Notes: generated by a model from the letters alone, not told the origin. DNA of 64,000 nucleotides from Acidobacteriota bacterium (GCA_004299485.1 SCQP01000012.1:62001-126000); one strand, 5' to 3'. Positions 48,962 to 57,242 are shown, numbered from the stretch's first letter. A program made the numbers and translations.

Positions 48962-50368
48962 CTACTCTGCCGTGGCCGAGTGTGCAACCGCGCCGTGGCG
49001 GATTTCGGCTTCGGATTTGGGGAATTGGATAAGCGCGCCGGGGGCGAGGGTGCAGGTGGCGCCGGGGGCAACGGGGCGGCGGCTCGCGCCGCTTTTTTCC
49101 GGGGCTGCGCCCCGCGCCTCCCGTTGGTCGGCTGCCCCTCCGTGCCGAGGGTCGGGGCGCTGCTCGCTCGAGCACCAGGTCCAGGGGTCGGGGGAGAGGT
49201 TTTTCAGGCCCCAGAGGCCGGGCTGGGTGGGGTGGGCGGCGACGGCGGCGAGGGGCTCGGAGAAGTCGTAGGGGCGCGCGGGGTCGAGGTGGTGGGGATA
49301 GAGCCTGGTGTCGTGGTTGAGCATGACGATGTGGCGGCCGGCGTGCAGGCGGTAGGGGAGCTGAGCGGGAGCGCCGCATTGCCAGCAGGGCGCGGACGCG
49401 GCGGCGCCGGGATCGTAAAAGCTTTCGCTGGCGCAGTGGGGGCAGTAGTAGATGGCGTCGCGCAGGTCGATGGCGGCGGCGCGCCACTGGGTTTCGCGCA
49501 CGCGGCCCTGGGCGGGATCGCGAAGGCCCAGGGTAAACGCCTGCGTGAACAGGTCGCGGAACCAGCGTGGGTAGAGCGGCCAGAAGGTGAGGGCGTTGTC
49601 GTGAAGGCCGGGGACAGGGCGGTTGGCGTCATCGTCGGGATCAAAGATGAACAGCGGCGCGGAGCCGAACAGGCGCGTCATGGCGGCCAGATCGAAGCTG
49701 TGAATTTCCGCCTCGCGGCGGCCTTCGAGGGGATGGTGCATGAAGAAGATGTAGAACAGCAGCACCGCGAGCGAATACAGATCGGTCTGGATGCTGGGCA
49801 CGGCGCGGCGCAGGACGATTTCGGGCGCCATGAAGCGGGGCGTGCCCAGGATGCCGGTTTCCGGATCGCCATCGACGGTCACGTTGTCGTTGTCGCAGAT
49901 CAGGATTTCGCCGTTTGCGGGATCGAAGAAGACGTTGCCGAAGGAGATGTCGCGGTAGCAGAGGCCTTTGGAGTGCAACTGCAGGAAGTTGTGGGCGAGG
50001 GAGAAGGCCATGGTGGCCAGGGTGCGGAAGCTGGGGTCGAGCTTTTGGCGCATCAGCTCGGCGATGCCGCGGAAGCGCGGCTCGCGCAGGGGCATGATGT
50101 AGCCGAAGCCGGAGGCGCGGGAGGAGCTGGCCAGCTCGCCGGGCCAAAGGAATTGCGCCGTAGGCGGACCTTTTTTGACGATGGTGGCGAGACGAAAGCG
50201 CTGCTGTTCGGTGGCGGCGTGGGGCAAGTACCACTTCAGCGCCACCGGACGGTCGACCATCAGGGCACGGTAGACTTCGCCCTGGCCGCCGCCTCCGAGA
50301 AATTGCTTGACCGTGCAGTCGAGCCGCGAGGCCTCGCCGTGCACGCTCTGGCCCGCCGCTAAAATCAT
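48962..50368 (-). CDS. Ser/Thr protein kinase of the T6SS operon, with C-terminal zinc-ribbon-like segment
   Basis: 468 residues. Gly-rich loop GGGGQGEVYRAL, Lys in PVALKWYLP, catalytic loop YRDISFGNVFFD, activation-segment start ICDNDNV (instead of DFG) and GTPRFMAPEIVL. A zinc-ribbon-like segment (YYCPHCASESFYD... PCWQCGAP) follows. The C-terminal tail is encoded by repeat E1. No membrane helix. The start overlaps the stop of the upstream membrane-protein gene. With the PP2C and VWA genes upstream it forms a TerY-type triad, likely phosphorylating a T6SS component. Confidence 0.88.
   Translation of the reverse strand: MILAAGQSVHGEASRLDCTVKQFLGGGGQGEVYRALMVDRPVALKWYLPHAATEQQRFRLATIVKKGPPTAQFLWPGELASSSRASGFGYIMPLREPRFRGIAELMRQKLDPSFRTLATMAFSLAHNFLQLHSKGLCYRDISFGNVFFDPANGEILICDNDNVTVDGDPETGILGTPRFMAPEIVLRRAVPSIQTDLYSLAVLLFYIFFMHHPLEGRREAEIHSFDLAAMTRLFGSAPLFIFDPDDDANRPVPGLHDNALTFWPLYPRWFRDLFTQAFTLGLRDPAQGRVRETQWRAAAIDLRDAIYYCPHCASESFYDPGAAASAPCWQCGAPAQLPYRLHAGRHIVMLNHDTRLYPHHLDPARPYDFSEPLAAVAAHPTQPGLWGLKNLSPDPWTWCSSEQRPDPRHGGAADQREARGAAPEKSGASRRPVAPGATCTLAPGALIQFPKSEAEIRHGAVAHSATAE
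49079..49144 (+). repeat. Palindromic repeat type E, copy E1, in the kinase gene
   Basis: Hairpin a GCGGC-TCGC-GCCGC, hairpin b GGGGC-TGC-GCCCC, tail GCGCCTCCCGTTGGTCGGC. Matches E2 at 23674-23740. Translated after the kinase catalytic domain. Confidence 0.85.
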
Positions 50369-50886
50369 GAGAGTGCCAGCGCTTGCCGCAGGCCGAGGGC
50401 GAGGCTGGCGATGAGCGTCAGGAGAAACAGCGCGACGCCAGGCAGGGCGAAACGGCGCCAGAGATGAGCCGTGTACTCGTGGCGCAGGAAGGCCTGAAAG
50501 GGCAGCGCAGCGGCAGCATGCAGGCGCGCGGGGGTGCGGGCGAGAAGGGCGGCATCCGACGGCGCGCCAGCGCCGAAGCGGGCGAAGGCCGGCGCCAGGG
50601 TGTTGTCGAGCGCTGCCGGCACCGCGGCGGGCAGGTGCTGCATGGCGGCCGTGGCGGCGGGCCAGTCGTGGCGCTGGAGAGCATACTCGGTCTGCGCGAG
50701 CGTGAGCAGTAAATCGAAATCGCTCGCCTCCGGAGGCTGGGAGCAGAGCGTCATGGCGTTGACGGCGGTATGGAAGTGACCTTGCGCGGCGAGCGCCCAG
50801 GCTTGCTGCTGGCACGGCGAGGCTTCTTGTGCTCCAAGTGCACCGGCGAGGGCAAGGATGACTGCGGCTGCGGCCACGATCTTCAT
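50365..50886 (-). CDS. Small exported or membrane-anchored protein of the T6SS operon
   Basis: 173 residues: N-terminal signal or membrane helix (IVAAAAVILALAGALGA), a helical TPR-like middle (ACQ-rich start, LALAAQGHFHTAVNAMTL, LLLTLAQTEYALQRHDWPAA), and a C-terminal transmembrane helix (LPGVALFLLTLIASLALGL). Function unknown. ATG 50886 overlaps the previous gene's stop (ATGA); its own stop overlaps the kinase start. Confidence 0.75.
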   Translation of the reverse strand: MKIVAAAAVILALAGALGAQEASPCQQQAWALAAQGHFHTAVNAMTLCSQPPEASDFDLLLTLAQTEYALQRHDWPAATAAMQHLPAAVPAALDNTLAPAFARFGAGAPSDAALLARTPARLHAAAALPFQAFLRHEYTAHLWRRFALPGVALFLLTLIASLALGLRQALALS

Positions 50887-51818
50887 GAATGCAGCCGGAC
50901 CAATGTGGTGGCGATGGCGCCCTGGAGTTGGGTCATCCAACCGGCCCATTTATAGAAGAAGGCCAGGAGGATGACGGTTTGCAGAGCACGGCCGAGCTCG
51001 AAGGTGAAGCCGGTTGTGGGGCCAAAGTAATGAGCGGCGCCGATCCAGCCGGCGATCCAGACGATGGCGCCAGCGACGAGCACGGCGGGTTGCGCGATGA
51101 GCGAGAGCAGCTCGGGCGCCAAGGCCCACGGCGCCTGGGCGGGCGCGGGACGGCGGCGCGGGCCTTGGCGCTCGACCGCCCGCGCGAGGAAGAAATCACA
51201 GAGGCCAAAAACCGCGAGGCCGATGGTTAACTCGGCAGTGGTGAGCAGCCAATCCCGCGGCTGGAGCGACACCGGGCCGAAGGCGATCCAGGTGATCAGC
51301 GCCAGCGCGGCGCCGCTGAGGACGACGCTGGCCAGGCACAGGCTCAGCCAGCGGCGGTCGAGGCCGCGCGGCAGCGGCGCCCAGGCATCGGCGAGGGCTT
51401 CGCCGGGCGCGGGCCAGGAGGGTAGCGGCGGCGGTGCGGGCAGCGGCGTCACCGTGGTCGAGGAAACTGGCGCGCGGCGCACGGCTTCGATCCAGACTTC
51501 GGCGGTCCATTGCGCGGGGCCGCTGGCCAGGCCCAGCTCTTCTACCAGCTTCTGCGTCAGGCGCGCCAACAGGATGGGCTCGGCGGTGTTGCCGAGGGCG
51601 GCGCGGATATCGGCCACCAGGTTTTGGCGCAGCGCCGAGATCAGCCAGAAGATTTCACGGCCGCCGCCGCCGCAGAGGTCGCGCAGCAGCGCCTCGCAGC
51701 GCCAGGGATCGGCACAGATCTCGAAGCCATAGGTGCCGGTCAGATGAACGAGATGATGGCGCGCCCGCTCGGCGGGGCTGAGCGTGGGCGAAGGGCTGGG
51801 TGGGGCAGGGCTGGCCAT
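50883..51818 (-). CDS. Membrane protein of the T6SS/TerY-type operon
   Basis: 311 residues. N-terminal cytoplasmic helical domain (about 1-115: HHLVHLTGTYGFEICADPW, REIFWLISALRQNLVADIRAAL), Pro-rich linker, then four predicted transmembrane helices (LCLASVVLSGAALALITWIAF, TIGLAVFGLCDFFLARAV, PAVLVAGAIVWIAGWIGAA, LGRALQTVILLAFFY). Unknown function; tight linkage to kinase and phosphatase suggests it is a target or sensor. Confidence 0.8.
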   Translation of the reverse strand: MASPAPPSPSPTLSPAERARHHLVHLTGTYGFEICADPWRCEALLRDLCGGGGREIFWLISALRQNLVADIRAALGNTAEPILLARLTQKLVEELGLASGPAQWTAEVWIEAVRRAPVSSTTVTPLPAPPPLPSWPAPGEALADAWAPLPRGLDRRWLSLCLASVVLSGAALALITWIAFGPVSLQPRDWLLTTAELTIGLAVFGLCDFFLARAVERQGPRRRPAPAQAPWALAPELLSLIAQPAVLVAGAIVWIAGWIGAAHYFGPTTGFTFELGRALQTVILLAFFYKWAGWMTQLQGAIATTLVRLHS

Positions 51819-51819
51819 A

Positions 51820-52617
51820 CTATTTGCCGCCCGCCTCGGCGCGGTACAAAACTCCGGCCGTCACATCATCGCCGCTGCCCAGCCGTGAAGCTTCCTCCAG
51901 CCAGACTGCCAGATCACGTTCCACTTGCTGGATACCGTGGGTGCGCACCATCGAGAGTATATCGCGCCCCACGCGCAGGAAGCCACGCTCGGTGCGAAAA
52001 GAGTTACTGTAACCGTCGGTGCAGAGAAAAATGAGCGCCGGGGCGTCCGGCTCCAGCGCGCGGCGGGCAAAACGAACTTCGCGCCAGGCGTCGGGCAGGC
52101 AGAGCGAGGTGGTCTCGCCACCGAGCAGGCGGCCGTCGCGCGGCCAGGCGCGGCGCACGTGACCGAGAGGTGAGACCAGAAGCAGGTCGCCGTCGCCGAG
52201 CTGGAGGGTGAGGAGGTGACTCTCGGTCGCGAGCGCGGCCAGGACGGTGGTGCCGTAGACGGGGAAGAGGGAAGAGGGAAGAGGGAAGAGGGAAGAGGGA
52301 AAAGGGAAAAGGGGATGCGTGGCGGCGTGGGAGGTGACGGCGGAGCGCCAGCGATCCACTAACTCGCGGGCCAGACAGGTGGGATCTACTGGGGTGGGGT
52401 CAGAGGCGGCGATTTCAGACAGGAGGGCGGAAGCGACGGTGACGGCGAGTTGGGCGCCAATGTCGCTACGGGTGGCAGGGGCGCTGCCGTGGCCATCGGC
52501 GAGGGCGAGGATGGCGCCGTTGGGGAGCAGGCGGCGCTCGAGGGCGTCCTGGGCGGGCGTGCCGAGGCGCTCATGTTGGGCGCCGCGGACGGACGCGCCC
52601 GCGAGTTGCCAGCTCAC
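51820..52617 (-). CDS. PP2C-family protein phosphatase with heptamer-encoded insert
   Basis: 265 residues. PP2C motifs: AILALADGHGSA (metal Asp), YGTTVLAALAT, LQLGDGDLLLVSPLG, LIFLCTDGYSNSF, and the C-terminal LGSGDDVTAGVLY. Would reverse the kinase's phosphorylation. Directly before YGTT is a Pro/Ser/Phe/Leu-rich insert (about 103-120) encoded by array H6 (52262-52310). A net slip of one 7-bp unit would shift the frame and remove the catalytic C-terminus. Start overlaps the VWA gene by 4 bp. Confidence 0.9.
   Translation of the reverse strand: MSWQLAGASVRGAQHERLGTPAQDALERRLLPNGAILALADGHGSAPATRSDIGAQLAVTVASALLSEIAASDPTPVDPTCLARELVDRWRSAVTSHAATHPLFPFPSSLFPLPSSLFPVYGTTVLAALATESHLLTLQLGDGDLLLVSPLGHVRRAWPRDGRLLGGETTSLCLPDAWREVRFARRALEPDAPALIFLCTDGYSNSFRTERGFLRVGRDILSMVRTHGIQQVERDLAVWLEEASRLGSGDDVTAGVLYRAEAGGK
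52262..52310 (+). repeat. Heptanucleotide array H6 in the PP2C gene
   Basis: Five perfect GGGAAGA units followed by two GGGAAAA units, 49 bp, the longest and purest array in the window. Its length is not a multiple of three, so unit gain or loss frameshifts the phosphatase. Confidence 0.92.
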
Positions 52618-53300
52618 CAGACCTCGTCGGCGGGGGAGACGTTGGCGGCGGGCGCGGGGATAGGCAGTGCCGCCGCGGCGAGTGCGGCCGTGGCGGGCGC
52701 GGAGGCGGCGCGCAGGACCGCGGTCGAGGCCCAGCGGATGTAGTTGACCAGCGATTCGGCGCCGTTGGCCTGCAGGACGGGCACGTCGGGGTTGCCGATG
52801 AAGGCGCGCAAGGGGCCGTGGTCGGCGTCATCGCCGATGGCGATGGCGATACGCACGGCGCGGCGCGCCCAGGGGACTTCCATAAGCTTGCGCAGGCCGC
52901 GCGCGAAATCGTCGGTGGGCTGGCCGTCGGAGATGAGCACCAGCACCGGCGGCAGGGCGCGGTCGGTCATGGGCGGAATGGTCAACTGCTCGGCCAGCAT
53001 TTCCATCGCCTGGCCCATGTCGGTGATGCCCTGGGCGGAAAGATCCTCCCAGCGCAGTTGGAAGACGGGCGTGGGGGTGGCGATATGCCAATGCGCGCCG
53101 TCGGCGAAACGCAGCGCGCGGACCAGTACCTGGGCGTTGGGGTTCTCGCCGGCGGCGCGCTGCATGTGCGGAATGGCTTCGCGGATGGCGTTGTTTAGAG
53201 ACTGGATCTTGCCGTCCGCCTGCATGGATCCGGAACAGTCACAGATCCAGAAAAAATGCAGCGGCCGCGATGCCAACTCGCCTCCGGGTCGTCGCGCCAT
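52614..53300 (-). CDS. VWA-domain protein (TerY-like)
   Basis: 228 residues, single von Willebrand A domain. MIDAS motif CDCSGSM (DxSxS), Thr in ITDMGQAMEML, and Asp in LVLISDGQPTDD. The C-terminus is Ala/Pro-rich. First gene of the minus-strand T6SS operon, followed by PP2C and, two genes later, a kinase; this gene set is typical of TerY phosphorylation triads. ATG 53300 starts near the domain; a longer frame is poorly supported. Confidence 0.88.
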   Translation of the reverse strand: MARRPGGELASRPLHFFWICDCSGSMQADGKIQSLNNAIREAIPHMQRAAGENPNAQVLVRALRFADGAHWHIATPTPVFQLRWEDLSAQGITDMGQAMEMLAEQLTIPPMTDRALPPVLVLISDGQPTDDFARGLRKLMEVPWARRAVRIAIAIGDDADHGPLRAFIGNPDVPVLQANGAESLVNYIRWASTAVLRAASAPATAALAAAALPIPAPAANVSPADEVW

Positions 53301-53352
53301 AGGCCAATTCCAAGCTGATCGTATCACGCCAGCGGTTGGCAACCGGCCGGGG

Positions 53353-54168
53353 TTATTGCGGCTGCGCGACCAGGGAGTGGCGCTGGGGCCGCGCGGTAGA
53401 CAGGACGACGGTGGCAGCGCGGCGGTCCGTCATGAGGAGGAAGTTCACGGCGGAGCCGGCATCGGCGCGGTAAAAGCCGGTGTCGTCGAACAGATACTGC
53501 TGGTAGCCCAGGGATTCGAGCAGCGCGAACAATTTGGGACGATGGCTGAGATCTTCGATCATAAGGATCGGGTCGAAGCGGCGAATCGTCTCCAGGCCAC
53601 CGCGGACGACGGCCAGCTCGTAGCCCTGGACATCAATCTTGATGAAGACTGGGTTCAGGCGTTGGTCGTCAAGCCGTTCGGTGCGGCACGCGGTTTCGCG
53701 CAGCACCAGCCGCCGCGGGGCAAACCGATAGAGGGTTTCGGGGCCAAGCCAGGAAGCGGCGTTGTTGCGATCGAGCGAAGCCAGACCATCGTAGGCAAAG
53801 CCCTTGTAAACGGGCGTGAATAGCGTTGCGTCCGTGGGCGTTGCTCCCAAGCCGTAGGGGTGAACGGTAACAGTTTCACTGCCGCGATGCCGCTGCTGGA
53901 GCCGGGCCGCGAGGTGGGGGTCGGCCTCAAAGGCGTGGATGCGTGCGTGCGGCTGGAACAGCCGGATGGATTCGATACTCTGTCCCTGATTGGCGCCCAC
54001 ATCGACATAGCAGCCCGACGATGAGTCCGGAATGAAACGTAGAGAGCCGAAGTCCGGATCCGAGGGTTTACGTGCTAGTCGGGCGTGGTGATATCGCCAT
54101 GCGGTTTTGAGCGGCTTGAGGAAGGGGACCTCGCTTTGGGCGGTGCGCAGGAGCTTGACTTTATTCAC
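53353..54168 (-). CDS. FkbM-family methyltransferase
   Basis: 271 residues. SAM-binding YVDVGANQGQSIESI, FEADPHLAARL acidic strand, and the FkbM signature FIKIDVQGYELAVVRGG with LMIEDLSHRP. Typically O-methylates sugars or polyketides; substrate not deducible. It lies alone between the T6SS operon and the TssJ-like gene, so any T6SS role is uncertain. Confidence 0.88.
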   Translation of the reverse strand: MNKVKLLRTAQSEVPFLKPLKTAWRYHHARLARKPSDPDFGSLRFIPDSSSGCYVDVGANQGQSIESIRLFQPHARIHAFEADPHLAARLQQRHRGSETVTVHPYGLGATPTDATLFTPVYKGFAYDGLASLDRNNAASWLGPETLYRFAPRRLVLRETACRTERLDDQRLNPVFIKIDVQGYELAVVRGGLETIRRFDPILMIEDLSHRPKLFALLESLGYQQYLFDDTGFYRADAGSAVNFLLMTDRRAATVVLSTARPQRHSLVAQPQ

Positions 54169-54212
54169 GGCTAAACAGCTTCGATTGAGCTCTGGCCAGA
54201 ATGGATGCTTGG

Positions 54213-54279
54213 CGTGGCCGAGCGTCGTTCCCCGGCAATGGACGCCCGCTGGCGCTCAGGGCCTCTCCAGGTTGCTGCG
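54213..54279 (+). repeat. Palindromic repeat type B, partial copy B3
   Basis: Right half only (about 67 bp): GTGGCCGAGCGTCGTTCC, then GGACGCCCGCTGGCGCTCAG. The GTGGC-GCCAC hairpin and left half are missing. Lies in the divergent gap between the FkbM and TssJ-like genes. Confidence 0.8.
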
Positions 54280-54309
54280 TTCTGTCTGGTAGACTGAGCG
54301 CACACAGTC

Positions 54310-54816
54310 ATGACCGTGGCCCTGCGTAACCGCTCCGTTATGGTTCTTGTGGCGCTGCTGTGCGTGGCGGCACTGGCAAGCTGCGGCCGTTCGCAGCCGA
54401 AGTTGATCGCGCCGGAGGCACGCGCGCCCAAACCGCAGAAACTGCACGGACCGCATCTGTGGGTCAGCATCGCGCCGGACGCTAACCAGGACAGTCCCAT
54501 CGCTGTGGACCTGGCGGCAGTGACCGATTCGCGCCTGCTGAAGATGCTGACGCAGACGACCGTGAGCAAATGGTTCCAGCAGCGGACGCAGTGGGAACTT
54601 GATAACCCCGGCCTGATCACCGTGTATTCGTGGCAATGGGTGCCGGGGCAGCAGGTGACGCCGATTCCGCTCAAGCTGCCGGGCGGGACGAAAGCGGTAC
54701 TGGTGTTTGCCAACTACCACGACCCGAAAGCACAGGCGCTGGTGCTGAGCCCCGGCGGCGGCGGCCTCGCGCTGCGGCTGCTGGCCGACGGCGTCGCGGG
54801 CTATGGGGTGAAGTAG
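54310..54816 (+). CDS. Lipoprotein, candidate T6SS TssJ-like
   Basis: 168 residues. Lipoprotein signal with lipobox Cys (LVALLCVAALASCGRS). The mature part is beta-rich: HGPHLWVSIAPDANQDSPIAVDLAAVTD, WFQQRTQWELDNPGLITVYSW, VPGQQVTPIPLKLPGGTKAVLVFANYHDP. This resembles the TssJ plan (lipidated beta-sandwich with N-x-D-x-x-x-P-x-x-V near the start and a GT/AKAxxVxAxY strand). The T6SS locus has tssL and tssM but no other tssJ, and this gene is 1.5 kb away. Overlaps the convergent GH1 gene by 16 bp. Not certain; it could be another small lipoprotein. Confidence 0.5.
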   Translation: MTVALRNRSVMVLVALLCVAALASCGRSQPKLIAPEARAPKPQKLHGPHLWVSIAPDANQDSPIAVDLAAVTDSRLLKMLTQTTVSKWFQQRTQWELDNPGLITVYSWQWVPGQQVTPIPLKLPGGTKAVLVFANYHDPKAQALVLSPGGGGLALRLLADGVAGYGVK

Positions 54817-56216
54817 CGCGCGGAGGCGTGGGCGGAGGTTTTGGGGGTGCGGCGGAGGGTGGTGAAGTCGACGTAGACGAGGCCGAAGCGCTGGGTGTAG
54901 CCGTCCTGCCACTCGAAATTGTCGAGCAGGGACCAGTGGAGATAGCCGACGATCGGGGTGCCGGCGCGGGCGGCGCGGGCGAGGGCGTCGAGATAGCGGG
55001 CGATGAAGTCGGCGCGCTGGGGATCGTGCACGCCACCGTCGAGAGAGGGGCTGTCGCGGCGGGCGCAGCCGTTTTCGGTGATGAAGATGGGCAGGTGGTA
55101 GCGCTCGTAGAGCCAGCGCGGCGCCCAGTAGAGAGCCTCGGGCGTGATCGGCCAACCGTTGGCGGTTTCCGGATACCCCGGCGGCCAGGGGCGATGGAGG
55201 TAGCGGCCGGAATAGACGTTGGCGCCGAGGAAATCGAGCGGCTGATGGATAACCGCCATGTCGCCTGCGGCGATGGCGGGAGCATCGGGGCCGAGGGCCT
55301 CGAGAGTCGCGGCGGGGTAGGTGCCGCGATAGACGGGGTCGAACCACCAGGCGTTTTCATCCCACCAGTGCGCCGCGGTAAAGTGCTCGGGGGATGAGGC
55401 GAAGGTGGCTTCGAGGGCGGCCGTGGGGTCGGCGTCCTCCCACGGCAGAGCGGGCGAGATGTCGTTGGGCAAGCCGATGCGCAGCGGCTGCTTGGCGTTA
55501 GCACGCAGGGCCTGGACGGCGCGGCCGTGCGCCAGCAGCACGACGTGGGCGGCGTTGAGGGCAGCCTTGCGGTCGAGGCGCAAGCCGGGTGCCTGCACGC
55601 CGGCGACGTAGCCGCCGCCGATGAAGGAACGCGGTTCGTTGATGGTGAGCCAGGTGCGGACGCGGTCGCCGAGCGAGCGGGCGGCGAGGGCGGCGTAGTC
55701 GGCGAACCAGTCCGCCATCTGGCGCGATTGCCAGCCACTGCGGCGCTCGAGTGCGAGGGGCGTATCCCAATGGAACAGGGTTGCGATGGGCTCGATGCCG
55801 GCCTCGAGGAGGGCATCGACGAGGTGCTGGTAGAAATCAAGACCGGACTGATGCACGGTGCCGGTACCATTCGGCAGGATGCGCGCCCAGGCCAGGCTGA
55901 AGCGGAAGGCTTTGAGGCCGAGCGCGCGCATGAGCGCGATGTCGTGTGCGTACAGGTGATAGAAGTCGCAGGCGCGAGCGCCGGTTTGGCCATCGGCAAT
56001 TACGCCGGGACGAGTGACGAATTCGTCCCAGACGGAGAGGCCTTTGCCGGGCGCGTCGGCGGCGCCTTCGATCTGGTAGGCGGAGGTGGCCGCGCCCCAA
56101 AGAAAACCGGCGGGAAAGGACGGCGCCTTGTCGGGCTTGAAGTGCCAGGCGAGCGCCGGCGGGAGCACGGCGGTAGCCGCCAAGAACTTTCGTCTTGTCC
56201 AATTGCCATCGCTCAT
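54801..56216 (-). CDS. Tat-exported GH1 beta-glucosidase
   Basis: 471 residues. Twin-arginine signal (TRRKFLAATAVLPPALA). GH1 signatures: FPAGFLWGAATSAYQIEGA, acid/base Glu in LTINEPRSF, nucleophile Glu in IFITENGCA, and LHWSLLDNFEWQDGYTQRFGL. Hydrolyses beta-glucosides, probably in the periplasm. No transporter or regulator nearby. Length fits the family plus signal. Confidence 0.93.
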   Translation of the reverse strand: MSDGNWTRRKFLAATAVLPPALAWHFKPDKAPSFPAGFLWGAATSAYQIEGAADAPGKGLSVWDEFVTRPGVIADGQTGARACDFYHLYAHDIALMRALGLKAFRFSLAWARILPNGTGTVHQSGLDFYQHLVDALLEAGIEPIATLFHWDTPLALERRSGWQSRQMADWFADYAALAARSLGDRVRTWLTINEPRSFIGGGYVAGVQAPGLRLDRKAALNAAHVVLLAHGRAVQALRANAKQPLRIGLPNDISPALPWEDADPTAALEATFASSPEHFTAAHWWDENAWWFDPVYRGTYPAATLEALGPDAPAIAAGDMAVIHQPLDFLGANVYSGRYLHRPWPPGYPETANGWPITPEALYWAPRWLYERYHLPIFITENGCARRDSPSLDGGVHDPQRADFIARYLDALARAARAGTPIVGYLHWSLLDNFEWQDGYTQRFGLVYVDFTTLRRTPKTSAHASARYFTP

Positions 56217-56258
56217 GGCGCTATTGTGCTATAGCCTTGCGGTATAAAGCCGATGCTG

Positions 56259-56368
56259 GTGGCTCGCCACTTTTTGCCCTGGTCGCTCCCGCTGGTCGCT
56301 TGGAGTGCGGGCTTCGATTCCCGGCCGGGTCCGCCCGCTGGCGCTCAGGGCTCCTCCAAGCTGCCGCC
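56259..56368 (+). repeat. Palindromic repeat type A, copy A6
   Basis: 110 bp in the divergent gap before the acidobacterial exported gene. Slight changes (CTCCCGCTGGTCGC, CCGGCCGGG) from A1. A7 lies on the other side of the same gene in the same orientation. Confidence 0.9.
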
Positions 56369-56443
56369 GCTCGTGTTGAGCGTGGTCGCGAGCATAATTT
56401 TTAGTATCTTTCGCCGCTGAAATTATGTCCTAATCCTCAGAGC

Positions 56444-57196
56444 ATGAAAATTTCATTGGCGCTCGGGTGTGCTCTGCTGCTGGGGATGGGAGTCGCAGCG
56501 CAGGCGCCGGCAGCGGTGAATCCTTCTCTGTTGGTTCCCCCTCCGGTGAACTGGCTAGCGGTGACGGCGCCGCGGCCGCAGCAGGCACAAAAACCAAAAA
56601 AGGCGGCAGGGCCGCCGGGACATCACGTGTTTTATGTGATTCCGGCATATCAGGTGGAATACCTAAAAAACGTGCCGCCCCTCACACCTCACGAAAAGCT
56701 TGTAGAGATGGGGCAGGACGTCTACGATCCGATGGGCCTGGCGCTGGCCGGAGCCGAGGTGCTGGTGCTGGAGCACAACCGCAGCTCGGGCTGGTGCGAC
56801 TACGGCAAAGGCTGGGGAGGGTTTGGCAAGTGCTACGGCTCCGCGCTGCTCGACGCCAATCTCAGCGGCGCGCTGGGCGACTGGGCGCTGCCGGTGTGGT
56901 TTCATCAGGACCCCCGGTACTTCCGGCTGGGCACGGGGTCATTTTTGTCGCGTACGGCGTATGCGCTCTCGCGCGTGTTCCTGACGCGCAGCGACCGCAG
57001 CGGGGGGACGGTGTTTGACTCCTCGCAGCTATTGGGCACCGTCACCGCAGGGTTCATCTCGAACCTCTACTACCCGAAAGTGGATCGCGGCGCGGGGCTC
57101 ACACTCAGCCGGATTGAAATTGATTTGGCGGGGACGGCGATTTTCAATCTCGAAGCGGAGTTCTGGGAGGATATCCATAGCGCGCTGTTTCACTAG
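56444..57196 (+). CDS. Exported conserved protein of acidobacterial type, function unknown
   Basis: 250 residues: signal peptide (MKISLALGCALLLGMGVAAQA), Pro-rich spacer, then an ordered domain with PLTPHEKLVEMGQDVYDP, WGGFGKCYGSALLDANLSGAL, LPVWFHQDPRYFRLGTGSF, YALSRVFLTRSDRSGGTVF and LGTVTAGFISNLYYPKVDR. The HQDPRYFR and SNLYYP blocks recur in exported acidobacterial proteins as I recall them; I know no function. Flanked by repeats A6 and A7, and its stop codon is the first TAG of heptamer array H7. Confidence 0.8.
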   Translation: MKISLALGCALLLGMGVAAQAPAAVNPSLLVPPPVNWLAVTAPRPQQAQKPKKAAGPPGHHVFYVIPAYQVEYLKNVPPLTPHEKLVEMGQDVYDPMGLALAGAEVLVLEHNRSSGWCDYGKGWGGFGKCYGSALLDANLSGALGDWALPVWFHQDPRYFRLGTGSFLSRTAYALSRVFLTRSDRSGGTVFDSSQLLGTVTAGFISNLYYPKVDRGAGLTLSRIEIDLAGTAIFNLEAEFWEDIHSALFH

Positions 57197-57221
57197 CTGG
57201 TAGCTCGTAGCTAGTAGCTGG
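57194..57221 (+). repeat. Heptanucleotide array H7 at a gene stop
   Basis: TAGCTGG, TAGCTCG, TAGCTAG, TAGCTGG. The first TAG is the stop codon of the preceding gene. Confidence 0.8.
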
Positions 57222-57242
57222 TAGGAGGGCGCGGTGGTGGTG

